From Burkholderiales bacterium 70-64 (GTDB lineage Bacteria > Pseudomonadota > Gammaproteobacteria > Burkholderiales > Burkholderiaceae_E), in contig MKUQ01000011.1 in NCBI GenBank assembly GCA_001898645.1, forward strand, positions 117,863 through 181,862: a stretch of DNA of 64,000 bases, in the 5' to 3' direction. Under the pieces are notes generated by a model, which did not search any database, was not told the DNA's origin, and saw nothing but the letters and a program-made list of their open reading frames with translations. A program made the translations under genes and the position numbers. Below are positions 17,853 through 26,020 of the stretch, piece by piece (positions within the stretch are counted from its first letter, which is position 1; the number at the start of each line of letters is the position of its first letter).

Positions 17853-18235
17853 ACGCCCCCATCCAACGCTACGCCTCCGACCTGCCGCTGCCTTTTTCCA
17901 AAGCCGTGCGCGCGGGCGGCTTCCTGTTCCTGTCCGGCCAGATCGCGATGGACGACCAGCGCAAGCCGCTGCAGGGCGACATCGCTGCGCAGACCCATGC
18001 CGTGCTGCGCAGCATCGCGGTCACGCTGGCCGAGCATGGGGCAGGCATGCAGGATGTGGTGCGAGCGACGGTTTGGCTCGCCGACCTGCAGGACTTCCCG
18101 GCCTTCAACGAGGTGTATGTGCAGTACTTCGCCGATGCGCTGCCGGCACGCAGCACGGTGCAGGCGGTACTGGCCTACGGCGCGGCCCTGGAGATAGAGG
18201 TCCAGGCCTACGTCGGCGACGGTGCAACGGGATAG
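17849..18235 (+). CDS. RidA-family imine/enamine deaminase
   Basis: The 128-residue product is full length for RidA (YjgF/UK114). It shows PLPFSKAVRAGGFLFLSGQIA, a central RSIAVTLAEHGAGMQDVV and the C-terminal LPARSTVQAVLAYGAALEIEVQA, which includes the arginine used to bind the substrate carboxylate. RidA proteins hydrolyse reactive 2-imino acids to 2-oxo acids. Direct ATGA overlap with the DAO-type oxidase strongly suggests that it removes that enzyme's product. Confidence 0.9.
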   Translation: MNAPIQRYASDLPLPFSKAVRAGGFLFLSGQIAMDDQRKPLQGDIAAQTHAVLRSIAVTLAEHGAGMQDVVRATVWLADLQDFPAFNEVYVQYFADALPARSTVQAVLAYGAALEIEVQAYVGDGATG

Positions 18236-18291
18236 TTCGTCGCAGGCACTGCGACCCCGGCCCCTCGTCACGGCCGCATCAGGAGCGAACG

Positions 18292-19689
18292 ATGGTGGAC
18301 CAGGATGCACTGCATCAGGCGCTCGTCGGGGCGTTGGGCGCGGCCGGCGTGCTCGAGGGTGACGATATCGGCCCGGCATATTTCGAGGACATCAGCCACG
18401 AGCGTAGCGGCCGGCCCTGGCTGGTGCTGCGTCCATCCAGCACGGCGGAGGTCGCACAGTGTCTGCGGCTATGCCACCGGTACGGCCAGGCGGTGGTTCC
18501 GCAGGGCGGCATGACCGGACTGGTATCGGCCGGCGTGCCGATCGACGGCGAAGTCGCGCTGTCCACGCAGCGCCTGGCGCGCATCGAAGAAGTGGATGCG
18601 AGCAATGCGACGATCACCGCGCAGGCCGGAGTGACCTTGCAGCAGGTGCAGGAGGCGGCGGACGCCGCAGGCTACTTCTTTCCGCTGGACATCGGCTCAC
18701 GCGGCTCATGCACCGTCGGCGGCAACCTGTCGACCAACGCGGGCGGCAACCGGGTGCTGCGCTACGGGATGATGCGCGACCTCGTGCTCGGCCTCGAGGT
18801 GGTGCTGGCCGACGGTACCGTCATCGACGGCACGCACAAGATGGTGAAGAACAATGCCGGCTACGATCTGAAGCATCTGTTCATCGGCGCCGAAGGCACG
18901 CTGGGGGTGATCACGCGTGCCGTCCTGCGGCTGCACCCGAAACCGATGAGCCAGGCCGTGGCCTTCTGCAGCCTGCCGGACTTCGGCACCGGCATCCGGC
19001 TGCTGCGCTACCTGGAGGGCGCGCTCGGAGGGCGTTTGAGCGCCTTCGAGGCCATCTGGCACAACGCATACCAGCTGGTGCTCGACGGCGTACCGCGCGT
19101 GCGGCCACCACTTCCGTCGAAGAACCCCTTCTATGTCCTGGTCGAAAGCCTCGGCGCCGATCCGCTGCACGACGGCGAGCAGTTCGAGCAGGTGCTGCAC
19201 CAGGCGCTGGCACAGGGCCTGGTGCAGGACGTGGTGGTCGGCCGCTCCGAACGCGAGGTGCGCGCGCTGTGGGAAGTGCGAGATGCCGTGTCCGAGGCTG
19301 TGCTGAAGCTCGACCCCTTCCTGTCCTTCGACGTCAGCATGCCGGTGGATTGCATGGAGCCGTTCGCACGCGACGTGATCGAGCGGATCGGCGCGCGCTG
19401 GCCCGAGGCGCGCATCGGTGTCTTCGGCCATGTCGGCGACGGCAACCTGCACCTGGTCACCGACGCAGGCGGCCATGCCACGCCGCGTGCGGTGATGGAC
19501 GAGCTGGTCTACGACGCGACGCGCGCGGTGCGCGGCTCGGTTTCGGCCGAGCACGGCATCGGCTTTCAGAAGCGCGGCTGGCTCCGCTATACGCGCAGCG
19601 ACGAGGAGATCGCCCTGATGCGCCTGCTCAAGCGCAGCCTCGATCCGAAGGGCATCCTGAGCCCCGGCCGGGTGGTCGACATGGTCTGA
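18292..19689 (+). CDS. FAD-binding D-2-hydroxyacid dehydrogenase-like protein (GlcD family)
   Basis: The 465-residue flavoprotein starts at 18292 behind AGGAG. It has a PCMH-type FAD domain (VPQGGMTGLVSAGVP, GSRGSCTVGGNLSTNAGG, GYDLKHLFIGAEGTLGVIT) and a C-terminal catalytic domain with the metal-binding HVGDGNLHL and the closing GILSPGRVV. This is the GlcD/D-lactate/D-2-hydroxyglutarate dehydrogenase group. It oxidises a D-2-hydroxy acid to a 2-oxo acid. Following RidA, it may act on the same carbon skeleton; the substrate is not known. Confidence 0.9.
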   Translation: MVDQDALHQALVGALGAAGVLEGDDIGPAYFEDISHERSGRPWLVLRPSSTAEVAQCLRLCHRYGQAVVPQGGMTGLVSAGVPIDGEVALSTQRLARIEEVDASNATITAQAGVTLQQVQEAADAAGYFFPLDIGSRGSCTVGGNLSTNAGGNRVLRYGMMRDLVLGLEVVLADGTVIDGTHKMVKNNAGYDLKHLFIGAEGTLGVITRAVLRLHPKPMSQAVAFCSLPDFGTGIRLLRYLEGALGGRLSAFEAIWHNAYQLVLDGVPRVRPPLPSKNPFYVLVESLGADPLHDGEQFEQVLHQALAQGLVQDVVVGRSEREVRALWEVRDAVSEAVLKLDPFLSFDVSMPVDCMEPFARDVIERIGARWPEARIGVFGHVGDGNLHLVTDAGGHATPRAVMDELVYDATRAVRGSVSAEHGIGFQKRGWLRYTRSDEEIALMRLLKRSLDPKGILSPGRVVDMV

Positions 19690-19786
19690 CGGCAGGTGTC
19701 GCGAACGTGATCACGCGGATATCGGGGGAGGGCGCGCGATGCCCGCAGCGCGATAATCGGTCTTCGCTGCGTCCTGGAGGCGGATC

Positions 19787-20167
19787 ATGAATGTCACCTG
19801 CGCAGACCTGCAGGCGTTCGCCGAAGCCTGGAACAGACACGATGCCGAGGCGCTGATGAGCTTCATGGCCGACGACTGCGTGTTCGAGGCGTCGGCCGGG
19901 CCCGACGTGTGCGGAACCCGGTACGTCGGCAGGGAAGCCGTCTGTGCCGGGTTCTGCGATGTCTGGAGCACCTTTCCTGACGCGCAGTGGCATTCCCCTC
20001 GTCATTTCGTCTGCGGCGACCGCGGGGTGTCCGAATGGACATTCACCGGGACGCGATCGGATGGTGCCCGCGTCGAGGTCAACGGATGCGACGTGTTCAC
20101 CTTTCGCGACGGGAAGATCGCGTTGAAGAACTCGTACCGGAAGAATCGGCCGCCCGGCCTCGGGTAG
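19787..20167 (+). CDS. NTF2/SnoaL-like domain protein
   Basis: The 126-residue product has the compact cone-shaped NTF2-like pattern: AEAWNRHDAEALMSFMADDCVFE near the N-terminus, then VGREAVCAGFCDV and a C-terminal NGCDVFTFRDGKIALKNSYRK. Proteins of this fold are small isomerases, dehydratases or ligand binders. It may be the last gene of the hydantoinase operon, 97 bp after the flavoprotein. No specific function can be assigned. Confidence 0.8.
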   Translation: MNVTCADLQAFAEAWNRHDAEALMSFMADDCVFEASAGPDVCGTRYVGREAVCAGFCDVWSTFPDAQWHSPRHFVCGDRGVSEWTFTGTRSDGARVEVNGCDVFTFRDGKIALKNSYRKNRPPGLG

Positions 20168-20211
20168 GCACTGTCCATGGCGCCAGGCCGAACGCCGGAC
20201 AGAAAACGGCA

Positions 20212-21120
20212 CTACGGCTGGCGGCCGTTGCCCCCGCTGTCGAGAAAGAGTGCCGGATCGACCATGGCGCGATTGAGGCTGACCGACCAGTGCAGATGCG
20301 GACCGGTCACGCGGCCGGTGGCCCCGACCGCGCCGATGCGCTCGCCGGCGGCGACGACGTCACCCGGTTTCACGGCGATGGCGTCGAGGTGGCAATACAT
20401 GGTCAGCAGGCCGCTGCCATGGTCGAGCCAGACCGTCTTGCCGTTGAAGAAGTAATCGCCGGTGTCGATCACGCGACCTGCGGCCGCGGCCGCCACCGGG
20501 GCACCTCTCGGGGCGGCGATGTCCATGCCGCTGTGCGGGTTGCGCGGCTGGTCATTGAAGATGCGACGAAGGCCGAAGGAGCTGGAGCGCCGCCCGGCGG
20601 CAGGCTGGCGCAGTCGCAACAGCTGCGGTATCGCATCGCTGCGGGTGGCCGCCACCTCGGCGAGATGTGCGCGTTCGCGCTCGTAGCGGGCGAGGTCCTC
20701 GGCGGAGAGATCGACCTTGCCGGGCGCCACCCGGAGCCGCTGTTCGGCATAGCGCACCGGTTCGATCACGAAGGGCAGCAACGCTTCGGCCTCGCCCTCA
20801 TGCCGAATCTCGAGATGGCGCGTGCCGGGCCTGGCGTCGAGCGCGACACCGACGACCGCAGTCCACCTGGCTGGATCGCCGACCACCAGGACGGGCACGC
20901 TGTCCAGGCTGACCTGCGGCGGCGCGCTCGAGGCGCCGAGGTCGATGATCGCCACGCCGCCGGGTACGCTTCGATGCCGGGGCAGGTCGAGTGCCGCGGC
21001 GTGTACGCTGAACAAGCCGGCTGCCGCCAGGAGCGATGCGCGCAGGAGGAAACGGGAAAACCGTTCCCGAACGGCCTCGAGCGGGCGCCGGATCACGCTG
21101 GGCACAGTGGAGTCGCGCAT
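20212..21120 (-). CDS. M23-family peptidase (LytM domain), exported
   Basis: The 302-residue protein has an N-terminal hydrophobic export signal (LLRASLLAAAGLFSVHAAA), a linker domain, and a C-terminal LytM/M23 domain. The zinc ligands are visible in HSGMDIAAPRG and GPHLHWSVSLNRAMVDP. Such proteins cleave peptide cross-links in peptidoglycan or, if degenerate, activate amidases; here the motif residues appear intact. It stands alone, convergent with the NTF2-like gene. Confidence 0.9.
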   Translation of the reverse strand: MRDSTVPSVIRRPLEAVRERFSRFLLRASLLAAAGLFSVHAAALDLPRHRSVPGGVAIIDLGASSAPPQVSLDSVPVLVVGDPARWTAVVGVALDARPGTRHLEIRHEGEAEALLPFVIEPVRYAEQRLRVAPGKVDLSAEDLARYERERAHLAEVAATRSDAIPQLLRLRQPAAGRRSSSFGLRRIFNDQPRNPHSGMDIAAPRGAPVAAAAAGRVIDTGDYFFNGKTVWLDHGSGLLTMYCHLDAIAVKPGDVVAAGERIGAVGATGRVTGPHLHWSVSLNRAMVDPALFLDSGGNGRQP

Positions 21121-21139
21121 CGGTTGTCGAACAATCCTC

Positions 21140-21449
21140 TCAGCCCTCGGCCATCACCGCCCGCTCCAGCGCCTCGGTGGCCCATTGGTTCAGGCTCTTG
21201 CCCATCGACTGGGCCTCGATGAGAGCCCTGCCATGGATTTCGGGCGGCACACGGATGAGCAGCTTGCCCGATGCCGGCTTCTCCGGCGAAACGCTGGTCA
21301 GCCAGGACCAGTTTGACCCTTGACTCTTCCCGTTCGTGAACGCTGCCGCCAAGCGTCTTGATGAGCGACTCGATGTCGGAGAAGACGATCGACGGTGAAG
21401 TCGGCCGCGCAAAGATCGCGGCCAGCGTCTTCCTGTGCTTCGAGTTCAC
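21140..21449 (-). pseudogene. hicAB toxin-antitoxin remnant (HicA 5' part joined to HicB 3' part)
   Basis: On the minus strand a frame starting near 21449 gives a HicA-like N-terminus (MNSKHRKTLAAIFARPTSP, then a DIESLIKTLGG segment). It loses similarity after about 50 residues. A second frame then gives the C-terminus of a HicB antitoxin: PEKPASGKLLIRVPPEIHG and GKSLNQWATEALERA. The end of HicA and the front of HicB are missing, so an internal deletion with a frame change has destroyed the pair. I infer that the locus is inactive. Confidence 0.65.
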
Positions 21450-21573
21450 GACCGCACGCTATCATTTTTGCTAGCAGATGCAACTCGGCGACCGACGCGC
21501 CGGCTGGCAGCGTCGCCCGGCATCGGCGACAATCGCCATCGGGCACGTCCGGCGTGCCGCAACGGGAGCCTTC

Positions 21574-22536
21574 ATGAAGACCGCATCGATGCTGTCGCTC
21601 GTCGCGAGCCTGTTGCTGGCTGCGCCGGCGCCGACCCCTGCGCAGCCCCTCGAGGGCGGCCTGCGCATCGTGGTTCCGTATGCGCCGGGAGGCGCCTCGG
21701 ATCGCGCCGCAAGGCTGGTGGCCGACCGGCTCAAGGACAGGCTGGGCACGACGGTCGTGGTGGAGAACCGCACCGGCGCCGGCGGTCGCCTGGCGATGCA
21801 GCAATTGAAGGCGACACCTGCCGGCCAGCACGTGCTGGTGGTGGTCAATCCCGCACTCATGGTGGTGGCGCCGGTCGTCTTCCGCGACATCGGCTACGAC
21901 GCGCAGCGCGACTTCGTGCCGGTCTCGCACGTCACCAACTACGACTTCGCAGTCGCGGTCGGATCGGCAGTGCCGGTGCGCGAATTCAACCACCTGGCGG
22001 CCTGGCTTCGTGCAAACCCCGAGCAGGCCAATGTCGGCGTGCCCGCCACGGGCAGCCTGCCGCACTTCTTCGCGCTGATGATCGGTGACTCGATCGGCGT
22101 GAAGGCGCAGATCATCGGCTATCGCGGCTCGGCGCCGGCGATCACCGACCTGATGGCCGGGACCATTCCGGTGGCGGTGGACACGCTGGACGCGCTGCTG
22201 CCGCACCAGTCGGGCGGCAAGTTGCGGATCCTCGCGATGGCTGGCGCGAAGCGATCGTCGACGGCGCCCGAGATTCCGACGCTGCGCGAGTCGGGTCTGG
22301 ACCTGGTGGCCATCGGCTGGAACGCGATGTTCGCGCCGGCCTCGATGCCGAAGGAAATCGTCCAGCGCATCGGCGTGGCGATTCGCGACGTGATGCGGGA
22401 GAAGGAGACGCGCGCGAAGTTCGAGGCCGCGAGCATGGAACCGGTCTCGGCTACGCCGGACCAGACGGAGAAGATGCTTGCCGCCTATCGCGCGCAATGG
22501 GAGCCGGTGGTCAGGAAGTCGGGTTTCACGCAATGA
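21574..22536 (+). CDS. Tripartite tricarboxylate-type substrate-binding protein (Bug/TctC family)
   Basis: From the ATG at 21574 the 320-residue product has a signal peptide (MKTASMLSLVASLLLAAPA) and Bug-family signatures: LRIVVPYAPGGASDRAARLV, TVVVENRTGAGGRLAMQQL and YRGSAPAITDLMAGTIPV. Bug receptors are abundant in Burkholderiales and relatives, often as orphans without the TctAB membrane partners, as here. The ligand is usually a carboxylate; it is not identifiable here. Confidence 0.9.
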   Translation: MKTASMLSLVASLLLAAPAPTPAQPLEGGLRIVVPYAPGGASDRAARLVADRLKDRLGTTVVVENRTGAGGRLAMQQLKATPAGQHVLVVVNPALMVVAPVVFRDIGYDAQRDFVPVSHVTNYDFAVAVGSAVPVREFNHLAAWLRANPEQANVGVPATGSLPHFFALMIGDSIGVKAQIIGYRGSAPAITDLMAGTIPVAVDTLDALLPHQSGGKLRILAMAGAKRSSTAPEIPTLRESGLDLVAIGWNAMFAPASMPKEIVQRIGVAIRDVMREKETRAKFEAASMEPVSATPDQTEKMLAAYRAQWEPVVRKSGFTQ

Positions 22537-22570
22537 CGTCCGGCGCCGGCGCTACCGATAGCCGGCATCG

Positions 22571-23974
22571 ATGAGCACTGTGTCGGGCACTCCCTGCGAT
22601 CACGCCGCCCAGCCCGTCCGCCGTGTGCCGGTGTTCACCATCGTCGCCATGGCCTTGCTGATGATGTCGGTCGACTCGACGATCGTCGCGACGGCGCTGG
22701 GCTCCCTGCAGGAGGGGCTGGGAACGTCGATCAACTGGGCAGGGTGGACCATCACGGCCTACTCGCTGGGCTTCGTGCTGATGCTGCCGATCAGCGGCAA
22801 GCTCAGCGAGCGCTACGGCCGCCGCAGGGTGTTCCTCGGTTCGGTCATCGCGTTCACGGCGGCATCACTGTGCTGCGGGCTTGCCGAGGACATCTTCGTG
22901 CTCATCGCGCTGCGCGCCGTGCAGGCGGCCGGCGGGGCGGGCTTCACTCCGTCGGCGACCGGGATCATCGTCGATCATTTCGGCGACGCGCGTGATCGCG
23001 CGGTCAGCCTGTTCGGCAGCATCTTTCCGATCGGCGCGATGATCGGGCCCATCTTCGGCGGCCTGTTCGTGACCTACTGGAGCTGGCGGGGCGTGTTCTT
23101 CGTCAACGTGCCGATCGGGGTGGCGATCATCGTGCTGGCTTTGCGCTACATACCGCGCGACCGGCCGCGGGCGCGGGAAACCCGCGGCGGGATGGATGCC
23201 GCCGGGATGGTGCTGCTCGGCGCCGGCCTGCTCGCGGGCATGCTTGCCGCCAGCTACCTGGGCGAAGGGAAGACACGCGCGTGGTCGCCCGCGTTCGTGG
23301 TGCCGGCGGTCGTCGCGGTCGCCGCCATGTGGGCGTTCTTCCGCCACATCGACCGCAGCGCAGATCCGTTCATCGCCCCGCGCCTGATCCGCGGGCCGGG
23401 CTTCGGTCCCGTCAACCTCATCAATACGTCCTACGGCGGCATCACCAATGGGGTGGTGACGCTCATCCCGCTGTATGCGGCCAGCCGTTACGGAATGGAT
23501 GCGCTCGATTCCGGCACGCTACTGATCGCCCAGGGAATCGCCGCGATCATGGCGTCCGTTACGGCCGCGCTGGCGTTGCGGCGCACCGGTCACCGGCTGC
23601 CTCTGTACGCCGGCGGCATCGTGATCGCGGTCGGGATGCTGCTGCTCGCCCTAGAGCCGGCTCCCGGCATGACTCCGTATGCCTGGCTGGCGGGCTCGGC
23701 ATTCCTGGTCGGCGCCGGTCGCGGAATGATCAACCCGGCCAGCCGCAACGCGGGGCTGCAGCTGGCGCCCGAGCATTCCTCGACCCTCGCCGCCCTGCGC
23801 ACCGCTTCCCTGCAGGTCGGGTCGATCACCACGGTCTCGATCGTGACCGCGATCCTCGCCCGTTCCGCCGATCCCGGCGGCGTCCAGGGCTGGGTCTACG
23901 TGGCGGTGGCCCTGCTGCTCCTTGCCGCCCTGCCGCTGATCACCCGTGTACCGGAGCACCATGGTTCGTGGTGA
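22571..23974 (+). CDS. MFS transporter, DHA2 (EmrB/QacA-like) family
   Basis: The 467-residue membrane protein has the DHA2 signatures MSVDSTIVATALGSLQEG in the first helix, SGKLSERYGRRRVFLGSVI in the first cytoplasmic loop, and QAAGGAGFTPSATGIIVDHF. Thirteen or fourteen membrane spans are expected. These are proton-driven drug or metabolite exporters. It starts 34 bp after the Bug gene and may be co-transcribed. It converges on the TetR gene at 24022. Confidence 0.9.
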   Translation: MSTVSGTPCDHAAQPVRRVPVFTIVAMALLMMSVDSTIVATALGSLQEGLGTSINWAGWTITAYSLGFVLMLPISGKLSERYGRRRVFLGSVIAFTAASLCCGLAEDIFVLIALRAVQAAGGAGFTPSATGIIVDHFGDARDRAVSLFGSIFPIGAMIGPIFGGLFVTYWSWRGVFFVNVPIGVAIIVLALRYIPRDRPRARETRGGMDAAGMVLLGAGLLAGMLAASYLGEGKTRAWSPAFVVPAVVAVAAMWAFFRHIDRSADPFIAPRLIRGPGFGPVNLINTSYGGITNGVVTLIPLYAASRYGMDALDSGTLLIAQGIAAIMASVTAALALRRTGHRLPLYAGGIVIAVGMLLLALEPAPGMTPYAWLAGSAFLVGAGRGMINPASRNAGLQLAPEHSSTLAALRTASLQVGSITTVSIVTAILARSADPGGVQGWVYVAVALLLLAALPLITRVPEHHGSW

Positions 23975-24021
23975 CCTGGTCGGGGCCGCCGGTGTCGACC
24001 TCACGTGGCCTTCCGCCGATA

Positions 24022-24609
24022 TCACTCCGCAAGGAAGCCGCGAAGAAACAGGCGCGCCAGCCGGTCGCACAGCTCGGCCTGCTTCATCGGACCCCCTGAC
24101 CGGTACCAGGTGTCGGTCCAGTTCAGCGTGCCGACCAGCATCAGCGAGTAGGGTTTGTAGAGGGATTTGTCGAGCCTCGGGTTGACGGCGGCGAGGATCT
24201 CGCTGGTGAGGTGGATCACCCGGCTCTCGAGTTGAAGCAGCGGTGTCTGCTGTGCGGGCGGCAGGTACTTGAGGTCGAACGTCGCGACGATATTGCGGCG
24301 TCGCGCCTGCGCCGACTTCTGGACATAAGTGCGCACGAAGGCGGCGAAACGGTCCTGGGGATCGGCGATTTCGTCGCGCGTCTGCTCGAGCGACGCGATG
24401 AGCAGTTCGAGATGCTCCTTCAGCATCGCGAACAGAAGATCGTCCTTCGACTGGAAGTAGTGGTACAGCATCGACTTCGAGGCACCGCAAGCCTTCGCGA
24501 TGTCCTGCATCTTGGCGTTCGGGTAGCCGGTGCGGGCGAACAGCGCCGCTGCCGCGTCCATGATGGCGCGAGTCTTGTCATCGTAGTCGCCGGCGCGAAC
24601 GCGTGGCAT
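24022..24609 (-). CDS. TetR-family regulator (divergent from the acyl-CoA dehydrogenase gene)
   Basis: The 195-residue product has the TetR DNA-binding helices ARTGYPNAKMQDIAKACGAS and KSMLYHYFQSKDDLLFAMLK, followed by an all-helical ligand domain. It is transcribed away from the acyl-CoA dehydrogenase/enoyl-CoA hydratase pair, and the shared 211-bp gap holds two inverted repeats around a promoter. TetR regulators in this position usually respond to an acyl-CoA of the pathway they control; that is inference. Confidence 0.9.
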   Translation of the reverse strand: MPRVRAGDYDDKTRAIMDAAAALFARTGYPNAKMQDIAKACGASKSMLYHYFQSKDDLLFAMLKEHLELLIASLEQTRDEIADPQDRFAAFVRTYVQKSAQARRRNIVATFDLKYLPPAQQTPLLQLESRVIHLTSEILAAVNPRLDKSLYKPYSLMLVGTLNWTDTWYRSGGPMKQAELCDRLARLFLRGFLAE

Positions 24610-24703
24610 TCGTCGCTCCCCTTTCTCGTCCCGTTCGAAGCGGCAGATATTACCTGTAATGCATTTCGTCGGGCACGCCTCACGGGAGCATCTGTAAAGT
24701 TGC

Positions 24704-24753
24704 TTGCAAAAAAACCGACGCGTCGGTCTATAATTGATACAGACCCATCTGTA
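24704..24753 (+). promoter_or_regulatory. Promoter with embedded TetR-type operators upstream of the 24.8 kb acyl-CoA dehydrogenase
   Basis: A -35-like TTGCAA (24704-24709) and a consensus TATAAT (24729-24734) are 19 bp apart. Between them lies the perfect 14-bp palindrome ACCGACGCGTCGGT (24714-24727). Just after the -10 is a second inverted repeat, TACAGA-CCCA-TCTGTA (24738-24753). CATCTGTA also occurs at 24689-24696. The geometry suits repression by the divergent TetR protein. Confidence 0.6.
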
Positions 24754-24820
24754 CGATAAGGGAGTGCACCAACGGTCGTGCCAGTTCGTACGCGAAGTCG
24801 TCTAACCGGGGCCAGCGACG

Positions 24821-25981
24821 ATGAACGAATTCGACTTCAACGAACCGGATCTGCTCGACCAGGATCTGCGAATGATCCGGGCGCAGGTGCGGCGCTTCGT
24901 CAACGAGGTCATCATCCCGCAGGCCGACGCCTGGGAGCAGGCAGGCGAGATCTCGCGTGACCTGTTTCGCGAGCTTGGGCGTCTCGGCCTGCTGGGCATG
25001 CGGCACCCGGTCGCGTACGGCGGTAGCGATCTCGGCGCGATGGCGTCGGTCGTGCTCGGCGAGGAACTGTCGCGATGCTCGTACGGCGGGATCGCGTCGT
25101 CGATCCTGGTGCACAGCGACATGTCGGTCCGGCATATCGCGGATCGGGGTACGCACGAGCAGAAGATCCGCTACCTCCCGGCCGCCTGCGCGGGAGAGAA
25201 GATCGGAGCGATCTGCGTCACCGAGCCGCACGCCGGTTCCGACGTCGCAGGGCTGAAGACGCGCGCCGTGCACGATGGCGATTGGTGGGTCATCAACGGA
25301 AGCAAGACGTTCATCACGAACGGCGTTTACGGCGACATCTACATCGTTGCGGCGCGTACCGATCCGGAAGCGAGAGGCAGCCGGGGGTTGTCGCTCTTCA
25401 TCGTCGAGAAGGGTACGCCGGGATTCTCGGTCGCGCGCAAGCTCGAGAAGCACGGGTGGCGAGCGTCCGACACCGCCGAATTGTTCTTCGACGATGTTCG
25501 CGTTCCAGCCGACAGTCTGCTCGGAGAGGAGGGCAAGGGCTTCTACTACATCATGAGCACGTTCCAGAACGAGCGGCTCGTGGCCGGTGCGATGAGCGTC
25601 GGGCAATGCGCGAAGGCGATCGAGTTGACCGTCGACTACGTCAAGTCGCGGCAGGCCTTCGGCAAGTCCCTGTGGGAGCAACCGGTCGTGCGCAACAAGA
25701 TCGCGTGGCTCGCGGCAAAGTCGGCGGCCGCGCGTTCGTTCGTCTATCAATGCGCCCAGATGATCGACGAAGGCAAGGACAACGTACGCGAGGTTTCGAT
25801 GCTCAAGGCCTACGCTTGTGAAACCCTGCAGGAAGTCGTCCACGGTTGCCTGCAGTTGCATGGAGGTACGGGCTACATCATCGGCACTCCGATCGAGCGC
25901 ATGGCGCGTGATGCCCGCATCCTGACCATCGGTGGCGGTGCGACCGAGGTCATGCTCGAGGAAGTCGCGAAGCGGATGTGA
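24821..25981 (+). CDS. Acyl-CoA dehydrogenase (long-chain/isovaleryl-like type)
   Basis: The 386-residue protein is full length for the family. It shows YGGSDLGAMASVVLGEELSR, the flavin- and substrate-binding CVTEPHAGSDVAGLKT, NGSKTFITNGVYGDIYIV, and helix G with QNERLVAGAMSVG. The usual C-terminal YEGT is replaced by RILTIGGGATEVMLEE. That arrangement is typical of long-chain and isovaleryl-type enzymes, whose catalytic glutamate lies on helix G, here plausibly in QNERL. It passes electrons to ETF. It is the first gene of a pair with the enoyl-CoA hydratase 39 bp downstream, behind a TetR-controlled promoter. Confidence 0.9.
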   Translation: MNEFDFNEPDLLDQDLRMIRAQVRRFVNEVIIPQADAWEQAGEISRDLFRELGRLGLLGMRHPVAYGGSDLGAMASVVLGEELSRCSYGGIASSILVHSDMSVRHIADRGTHEQKIRYLPAACAGEKIGAICVTEPHAGSDVAGLKTRAVHDGDWWVINGSKTFITNGVYGDIYIVAARTDPEARGSRGLSLFIVEKGTPGFSVARKLEKHGWRASDTAELFFDDVRVPADSLLGEEGKGFYYIMSTFQNERLVAGAMSVGQCAKAIELTVDYVKSRQAFGKSLWEQPVVRNKIAWLAAKSAAARSFVYQCAQMIDEGKDNVREVSMLKAYACETLQEVVHGCLQLHGGTGYIIGTPIERMARDARILTIGGGATEVMLEEVAKRM

Positions 25982-26020
25982 AGTCGTCATCACCCGAGTC
26001 ACTGAAGGAGCACGTAGCGT

